A stretch of 17,964 nt of DNA from Aalborgiella sp031422495. GTDB lineage: Bacteria; Pseudomonadota; Gammaproteobacteria; Burkholderiales; Burkholderiaceae_C. Positions 12,896 to 17,964 of this stretch are shown in pieces; the stretch's first letter is position 1; every line of letters starts with the position of its first letter. Made by a program: the position numbers and the translations under genes. Location: assembly GCA_031422495.1 (NCBI GenBank), contig JANPLX010000099.1, positions 1-17,964 of the forward strand, given 5' to 3'. The notes under the pieces are model-generated. The model did no database searches, was not told the DNA's origin, and saw only the letters and a list, made by a program, of their open reading frames with translations.

Positions 12896-14747
12896 TGTAC
12901 ATCACCTCTATCTGAGGTGTGTATTTTTTCTCAACCAGCTTGCGTTTGAGCTTCATCGTTGGCGTCAGTTCCTCGTCTTCTGCAGTTAACTGCGTCTCCA
13001 AAAGAAAGAACTTTTTAATCTGCTCTACGCGCGCAAACTTTTTGTTAACTTGGTCAATTTCCGATTGGATCAATTGTTGCACTTCTGCAGCGCGCGTCAA
13101 GCTAGCGTAATTACTGAAAGGGACATCCCTATCTTGCGCAAACTTTTCGACGTTTTCTTGATCAATCATGATGATGACTGTCAAATAAGGTCGTTTATCG
13201 CCAATGACGACGGCGTCAGTGATGTAAGGCGAGAATTTCAAATCATTCTCTAACTCACTTGGGGTGACGTTTTTACCGCCAGCAGTGATGATGATGTCTT
13301 TCATGCGGTCGGTGATTCTCAAATAACCGTCATCGTCCATCACACCCACATCGCCCGTGTGCAACCACCCTTCTGGCGAGATGGCTTCTGCCGTTTTTTC
13401 GGGCAAATTCAAGTAACCCATGAACACATTTTCGCCACGCACCAAGATTTCACCTGTAGCAGAGTCAAGTCTGACTTCGTTGTACGAGGCTGCTGGCCCG
13501 ATCGAACCTGGCTTCATTTTGGTCAAGGGCACACCCGTTGAAGCGCCGCAAGTTTCTGTCATGCCCCACACTTCTAGCATGGGAACGCCCAAGGCTAAGT
13601 ACCACTTCACCAAGTCTGGAGAAATCGGGGCAGCACCTGTTACCAAAAACCGTGCGCGGTGAATACCAATCATTTTGCGAACATTGTTCAAGGCCAACCA
13701 CTGCGCGATTTGAAATTTCAACTTCAAAAACCCGCTCACGGGCTTGTCCGCCAAAACATTATCAGCAATCTCTGTCCCGACGCCAATGCCCCATGCGTAA
13801 GCCACTTGCTGTACTTTACCGGCTTCTTTGAGTGCAATCATCACGCCAGAATAAAACTTCTCCCACACGCGCGGCACAGCTGTAAAAACCGTGGGGGCAA
13901 TTTCACGCACGTTTTCTGGGATGGTTTCTGGGTTTTCAACAAAGTTGAGTTTTGCGCCTGTGTAAAGGGCATGGTATTCGCCACCCACACGCTCCGCAAT
14001 GTGACACAAAGGCAGGAAACACATGCGTTCGTCGGCATCGGTCTGAGAAATCAGGGTGTTGTAACCGCGCACCGTGAACACCAAACCGTGGTGGCTGTGC
14101 ATCGCACCTTTGGGCTTGCCGGTGGTGCCTGAGGTATAGACAAGAATCGCCAAGTCTTTCGGTTGAATGGTTGCGACACGCTGCTTCAACTCCAGCGGAT
14201 TCTTTGCCAAATAATCACGCCCAAGCGCACGTAAACCATCTAGGCTGATGATGCCTTCGTCTGCCATAGAGCTCAGACCTTCCATGTCAAAAACCACAAT
14301 CTTGCGCAGCAAAGGCAACCGTGTGCGTACCTCTAAGGCTTTGTCTAATTGCTCATCGTCTTCAACAAAAAGAATGGTGGTTCTAGAATCTTCACACAAA
14401 TATTGCACTTGGCTTGATGCATCTGTGGGGTAGATGCCGTTGGCAACGCCTGACGCAGACAGAACCGCCAAATCGACCCAAACCCATTCGATGACCGTGT
14501 TTGCCAAGATAGAAGCGCACTCACCTTTGGCAAAGCCCAAGGACATCAGACCTCCTGCAATCTCGCTGACGGCAGCGGCTGTTTGCTGCCAAGTCCAGCT
14601 GCGCCAGATGCCCAAATGCTTTTGTCGCATCCAGGTGTTTGGGCCACGCTTTTCCACAGCGTTCCAAAACATGGCGGGCACCGTATCGCCCGGCATCATG
14701 ATGTCGCTGTTGGCTTTGATACTGCCAAGGTCCCAGAGCTTAGCCAT
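12888..14747 (-). CDS. AMP-binding long-chain acyl-CoA synthetase (ligase)
   Basis: The product has 619 residues. The adenylate-forming fold is clear: YTSGTTGKPKGAM (204-216, P-loop), FLPLCHIAERVGG, LEVWGMTETCG, GWLHTGDVG, then DRMKDIIITAGGKNVTPSELE, and TPTMKLKRKLVEK near the end with the probable catalytic lysine. It belongs to the FAA1-like long-chain/aromatic acid branch, with an added C-terminal segment (DQVNKKFARVEQIKKFFLL). It would convert a carboxylic acid, ATP and CoA to acyl-CoA, AMP and pyrophosphate in the cytoplasm. It lies between livF (3 bp away) and livK, so import and activation are co-expressed. It could supply the acyl-CoA for the neighbouring carboxylase cluster, filling the role of AtuH; that link is inference. 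The start at 14747 has no strong ribosome binding site, consistent with coupling to livF. Confidence 0.9.
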   Translation of the reverse strand: MAKLWDLGSIKANSDIMMPGDTVPAMFWNAVEKRGPNTWMRQKHLGIWRSWTWQQTAAAVSEIAGGLMSLGFAKGECASILANTVIEWVWVDLAVLSASGVANGIYPTDASSQVQYLCEDSRTTILFVEDDEQLDKALEVRTRLPLLRKIVVFDMEGLSSMADEGIISLDGLRALGRDYLAKNPLELKQRVATIQPKDLAILVYTSGTTGKPKGAMHSHHGLVFTVRGYNTLISQTDADERMCFLPLCHIAERVGGEYHALYTGAKLNFVENPETIPENVREIAPTVFTAVPRVWEKFYSGVMIALKEAGKVQQVAYAWGIGVGTEIADNVLADKPVSGFLKLKFQIAQWLALNNVRKMIGIHRARFLVTGAAPISPDLVKWYLALGVPMLEVWGMTETCGASTGVPLTKMKPGSIGPAASYNEVRLDSATGEILVRGENVFMGYLNLPEKTAEAISPEGWLHTGDVGVMDDDGYLRITDRMKDIIITAGGKNVTPSELENDLKFSPYITDAVVIGDKRPYLTVIIMIDQENVEKFAQDRDVPFSNYASLTRAAEVQQLIQSEIDQVNKKFARVEQIKKFFLLETQLTAEDEELTPTMKLKRKLVEKKYTPQIEVMYKG

Positions 14748-14750
14748 GCA

Positions 14751-15557
14751 TCATCTCCACGTCTTTTTCTTTTTCCAACGGCGCTCACTGCGCATACCGT
14801 CTTCTTTCATACCCAAATAGAACTCTTTGATGTCGTCTTTTTCACGCAAATTAGCACACGTGTCTTCCATCACAATGCGGCCGTTTTCCAACACGTAGCC
14901 GTAGTCAGACGCATTAAGTGCCATGTTGGCGTTTTGTTCGACCAGCAAAATCGTCGTGCCACGTTCGCGGTTGATACGTACGACGATTTCAAAAATCTCT
15001 TTTGTTAATTTAGGACTGAGACCTAAGCTCGGCTCATCCAGTAGCATCAAGGCAGGATTAGCCATTAATGCACGTGAGATAGACAACATTTGCTGCTGCC
15101 CGCCCGACAACAAGCCCGCATCTTGCGTGGCACGCTCTTTCAATATCGGGAAATAACCAAACACCGCTTCAATGTCTTTGGCCACACCATCGGCGTCTTT
15201 GCGCGTGTATGCACCCATCAGCAAGTTGTCGCGTACGCTGAGCAGTGGAAACACCTCGCGCCCTTCAGGCACATGGCTCAATCCTTGTTGCACAATAAAT
15301 GCTGGGTCTCTTGCTGTGATGTCTTGGCCTTTGAATTCAATCGAGCCTTTACGCGGATCAATGATGCCTGAAATGGTTTTCAGAATCGTCGTTTTGCCTG
15401 CCCCATTTGAGCCTAAAACCGTTCCGATTTCACCTTTTTTGACCTGCAAGCTGACGCCACGAATCGCCTTGATCGGACCGTAAGCACTTTCTACGTTGAG
15501 CAGCTTGAGCATCGGCTGCTCGGCAGTCATAGTGGACGGTTCAGCAAGTTCGCTCAT
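14751..15557 (-). CDS. livF: Branched-chain-type ABC transporter ATP-binding protein (LivF)
   Basis: The product has 268 residues. Walker A GSNGAGKTT (49-57), signature LLSGGQQQMLSISRAL, Walker B LMLLDEPSLGLSP and the H-loop region LLVEQNANMAL are all intact. Typical LivF is about 235 residues; the extra N-terminal 16 residues and the basic tail EFYLGMKEDGMRSERRWKKK distinguish it. I remember similar basic tails (FYLG... with a run of Lys/Arg) in LivF proteins from operons that also encode a CoA ligase. It energises transport with LivG at the cytoplasmic face. The start overlaps the livG stop by 4 bp (15554-15557). Confidence 0.93.
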   Translation of the reverse strand: MSELAEPSTMTAEQPMLKLLNVESAYGPIKAIRGVSLQVKKGEIGTVLGSNGAGKTTILKTISGIIDPRKGSIEFKGQDITARDPAFIVQQGLSHVPEGREVFPLLSVRDNLLMGAYTRKDADGVAKDIEAVFGYFPILKERATQDAGLLSGGQQQMLSISRALMANPALMLLDEPSLGLSPKLTKEIFEIVVRINRERGTTILLVEQNANMALNASDYGYVLENGRIVMEDTCANLREKDDIKEFYLGMKEDGMRSERRWKKKKTWR

Positions 15558-16366
15558 GCCGCCCTCCGTAATGCGGACACATCATCAATCGAACCCAAAT
15601 ACGCTTCAATCACACCCGGGTCATTTTGCACCTCACGCGGCGTGCCCATGGCCAATACTGCGCCTTGGTTCATGGCCACCACACGGTCTGACACTTTTGA
15701 CACCAAGCTCATGTCGTGCTCCACCATCAGCACGGTGATACCTAATTCGTTTTTGATATCTTGAATCCAAAACGCCATGTCGTCGGTTTCTTCAACGTTT
15801 AAGCCCGAAGACGGCTCATCGAGCAACAATAATTTAGGCTCCGTGCACAAAGCGCGACCCATTTCAACCACTTTGCGAACGCCGTACGGCAAACCTGCAA
15901 CGAGCGAATCACGGTGGTGCTGTAAATCTAAGAAATCAATGATTTTTTCAGCCTTTTCACGCGCATCGATTTCAGCTTTCATCGTGTTTGACGTGAAGAA
16001 TACCTCGCTCCAAAAGCCCGTTTTTCTGTGTGTATGTCCGCCAATCAACAAGTTGTGCAAGACGGTGGCGTGTTCAAACAACTCGATGTTTTGAAAAGTA
16101 CGCGCAATGCCTAGTGCGGCTATGTTGTGTGGCGCTTGGTCGGTCAGTTTCTTGCCAAGATAGGTGATGTCACCACTGGTCGGTGTATAGATGCGGCTGA
16201 TCAGGTTAAACACCGTGGTTTTGCCTGCGCCATTGGGACCGATTAACGTGAAGACTTCCCCTTGTTTAACGTCAAAGCTCACATCATTAACCGCCAATAC
16301 GCCGCCGAAACGCACGCTCAGGTTTTTGGCGGATAGTAAATAATCGTTCATAGCAGGCGCTGTCAT
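15554..16366 (-). CDS. livG: Branched-chain-type ABC transporter ATP-binding protein (LivG)
   Basis: The product has 270 residues. Walker A is GPNGAGKTT (43-51), Walker B is LLLLDEPSSGLN followed by LMVEHDMSLV. The signature is the degenerate LPYGVRKVVEMGRAL expected in LivG rather than LSGGQ. The tail ends in IEAYLGS, typical of LivG. It pairs with LivF under the LivH/LivM membrane dimer. Its start overlaps the livM stop (TCAT on the plus strand at 16363-16366) and its own stop overlaps the livF start, so three transporter genes are translationally linked. Confidence 0.93.
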   Translation of the reverse strand: MTAPAMNDYLLSAKNLSVRFGGVLAVNDVSFDVKQGEVFTLIGPNGAGKTTVFNLISRIYTPTSGDITYLGKKLTDQAPHNIAALGIARTFQNIELFEHATVLHNLLIGGHTHRKTGFWSEVFFTSNTMKAEIDAREKAEKIIDFLDLQHHRDSLVAGLPYGVRKVVEMGRALCTEPKLLLLDEPSSGLNVEETDDMAFWIQDIKNELGITVLMVEHDMSLVSKVSDRVVAMNQGAVLAMGTPREVQNDPGVIEAYLGSIDDVSALRRAA

Positions 16367-17439
16367 TTCAGTCGGTCCGATTTTTGGAATGATTTTTGCC
16401 GCTTGAACATACCTTTGCGGTAGAACGGGAAGGTTTGTAGGTAAGTCCTGACTTTCAACCAGCGCCCATACAAGCCCAGCGGCTCAAACATCACAAACGC
16501 AATCAACACTGCGCCATACACCACGGACTGCAGACCAGGTGCCTGGCCGATGAAAGCTGGCAGATAGTCTTTGCTGAGTGAGATCAACTGCGGCATGGCA
16601 ATCAAGAAAATAGCCCCTAAAAATGCACCATGCACTGAGCCCAAGCCGCCAATCACCACCAATAACAACAAGTCAATGGACTGGATGATATTGAACTGGT
16701 CGGGAGAAATAAACTGCAGCTTATGCGCATACAAAGCACCAGCAATTCCTGCCAAGGCGGCAGAGATTGAGAAAGACATGGTTTTGTAGCGCGCCAAATG
16801 GATGCCCATGCTTTGCGCCGAGATTTCAGAATCTCGAATCGCCACAAATGCGCGACCTGTGCTGGAACGCAACAAGTTCAAGATACCTAAGGTCACGACG
16901 ACTGTGATGAACAAACACAGCAAGTAAAAATCGACCCCGGAACCCAGCTTCCAGCCAAAAATATCAGGCGCTTTGATGTGGATGCCTGAATTGCCGCCAG
17001 TCACAGATTCCCAGCGCGCAAACACTTCCTCGACGATGAAACCAAAAGAGATGGTGGCAATGCCTAGATAGATGCCCTTGAGCCGCAGCGCCGGCATACC
17101 CACAACCACCCCGACAGCAGCGGACAAAGCCGCCGCCAGCGCCAGTGCGATGGGAAATGGCACCCCCATGTTGGTAAACACCGCTTGCGTGTACGCGCCC
17201 ACCCCCAAAAAGGCAGCATGACCCAGTGAGAACTGCCCAGTAAAACCCGCCAGCAACATCAGCCCCAGCCCAGCGATGGCATAAATCAAAATAAATGTTA
17301 GCTGCGCTAGCCAATATTCCGCAATGATCCAAGGCGCTGCGATCAGCAGCAGAACCAGTAAACCATACCAAAAGACGTGCCCGCCGTGCTTAGCCAGCTT
17401 GATGTCTTGCGCGTAATCGGTTTTGAAGATGAAGCGCAT
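16363..17439 (-). CDS. livM: Branched-chain-type ABC transporter permease (LivM)
   Basis: The product has 358 residues and is strongly hydrophobic, with about eight to ten membrane segments. AGFTGQFSLGHAAFLGVGAY (about 64-83) is the LivM family hallmark, and GRAFVAIRDSEISAQSMGI is the cytoplasmic coupling loop that contacts the ATPases. GGLGSVHGAFLGA follows. After the last membrane segment there is an unusually basic hydrophilic tail of about 30 residues (KVRTYLQTFPFYRKGMF and onward). The gene starts 2 bp after the livH stop. Confidence 0.92.
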   Translation of the reverse strand: MRFIFKTDYAQDIKLAKHGGHVFWYGLLVLLLIAAPWIIAEYWLAQLTFILIYAIAGLGLMLLAGFTGQFSLGHAAFLGVGAYTQAVFTNMGVPFPIALALAAALSAAVGVVVGMPALRLKGIYLGIATISFGFIVEEVFARWESVTGGNSGIHIKAPDIFGWKLGSGVDFYLLCLFITVVVTLGILNLLRSSTGRAFVAIRDSEISAQSMGIHLARYKTMSFSISAALAGIAGALYAHKLQFISPDQFNIIQSIDLLLLVVIGGLGSVHGAFLGAIFLIAMPQLISLSKDYLPAFIGQAPGLQSVVYGAVLIAFVMFEPLGLYGRWLKVRTYLQTFPFYRKGMFKRQKSFQKSDRLK

Positions 17440-17441
17440 GG

Positions 17442-17964
17442 TTAGACTTTCTTCCGCAATTTTTCACCAAACAAACCGTTGGGCTTGACCATCAACATGA
17501 TCAGAACCACCACGTAAGCGGCAATGTCTTTGAAGCCATCTGGCAAATAGAAGCCTGAAAGTGACTCCACAATGCCAATAATCAGGCCACCCACAATTGC
17601 GCCGGGTAAGCTGCCAAAACCGCCGACCACCGCTGCGGGGAAAGCCTTCAAACCGATGAAACCCATATTCGCATGCACAAACGTAATGGGTGCAAGCAGC
17701 AAACCAGCTATGGCTGCCACCGCTGCTGCTAAGCCCCACACCAGCCCGTTGATACGCTTGACCGGAATCCCCATGTAATACGCCGCGAGCTGATTTTGCG
17801 ACGATGCCTGCATCGCAATACCGATTTTGCTGTACTTAAACACTGTAAAAAGAATGCCGCACAATAACGCTGTGGCAACGATGACGACCATTTGCTCCAC
17901 ATTCAGCACCAAGCCGCCGACTTTCCAAATTTGGTCTTTGTAGGGCACAGGCAAGGTGTGGGTT
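17442..17964 (-). CDS. livH: Branched-chain-type ABC transporter permease (LivH), 5' end beyond the window
   Basis: About 174 C-terminal residues are visible; the frame stays open to the window edge. A TTG at 17954 could start translation, but a LivH is normally about 290-310 residues and the first half is missing, so the true start lies outside. Visible marks are the coupling loop GIAMQASSQNQLAAYYMGI, the membrane segment NGLVWGLAAAVAAIAGLLLAP, and KAFPAAVVGGFGSLPGAIVGG, which is characteristic of LivH. It forms the channel with LivM. The operon promoter must be further upstream, outside the window. Confidence 0.92.
   Translation of the reverse strand, partial: THTLPVPYKDQIWKVGGLVLNVEQMVVIVATALLCGILFTVFKYSKIGIAMQASSQNQLAAYYMGIPVKRINGLVWGLAAAVAAIAGLLLAPITFVHANMGFIGLKAFPAAVVGGFGSLPGAIVGGLIIGIVESLSGFYLPDGFKDIAAYVVVLIMLMVKPNGLFGEKLRKKV

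Noticed and set aside
17442..17954. A complete 170-residue permease starting at TTG 17954
   Set aside because: The frame remains open to the window edge and LivH proteins need about 120 more N-terminal residues; it is a partial gene.

Overview
The window looks like a chromosomal segment of a betaproteobacterium, most likely a member of the Comamonadaceae (Burkholderiales). The basis is protein-level resemblance, the layout of the Liv-type transporter with an embedded acyl-CoA ligase, and two families of short palindromic repeats I associate with that group. This is recognition from memory, not a database search.

Layout. (1) Positions 1-1501 hold the truncated start of a small membrane-anchored protein (minus strand, runs off the left edge), a 127-bp gap carrying a palindromic REP-like repeat, and an orphan DegT-type aminotransferase-fold gene (minus). 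(2) Positions 1536-11665 hold an acyl-CoA catabolic cluster resembling the acyclic terpene utilisation (atu) genes of Pseudomonas. An AtuA-family gene points left. A TetR regulator points right and is followed by a tightly packed series: a PECR-like SDR, a geranyl/methylcrotonyl-CoA carboxylase beta subunit, an acyl-CoA dehydrogenase, the biotin-carrying alpha subunit, a second acyl-CoA dehydrogenase and a PaaI-type thioesterase. Stop/start overlaps of 4 bp link SDR to beta subunit, alpha subunit to second dehydrogenase, and second dehydrogenase to thioesterase. A 26-bp near-perfect palindrome in the 86-bp divergent gap is the probable TetR operator. (3) Positions 11678-17964 hold a minus-strand operon in the order livH-livM-livG-livF-acyl-CoA ligase-livK. 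It converges tail-to-tail on cluster 2, and livH runs off the right edge.

Working model (inference). The ABC transporter brings in a carboxylic acid or related compound and the ligase makes its CoA thioester. The dehydrogenases introduce a 2,3-double bond, and the biotin enzyme carboxylates the 3-methyl branch of the enoyl-CoA. No enoyl-CoA hydratase (AtuE or LiuC type) or HMG-CoA lyase lies in the window, so the pathway must be completed elsewhere or the substrate differs from citronellol/geraniol. The carboxylase beta subunit has Gly at the position where methylcrotonyl-CoA carboxylases have Phe, which points to a long, geranyl-like substrate.

The most striking observation is that two unrelated palindromic repeat families are inserted in frame inside two genes of the catabolic cluster. 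A REP-like element encodes the linker between the two domains of the AtuA-family protein, and a different C-rich/G-rich repeat encodes an approximately 27-residue loop inside the biotin carboxylase domain, next to its active-site strand. I saw no tRNA, rRNA, CRISPR array, insertion sequence or phage gene. I do not see a clearly new defence or mobile system here; the novelty is in the repeat exaptation and the unassigned substrate.
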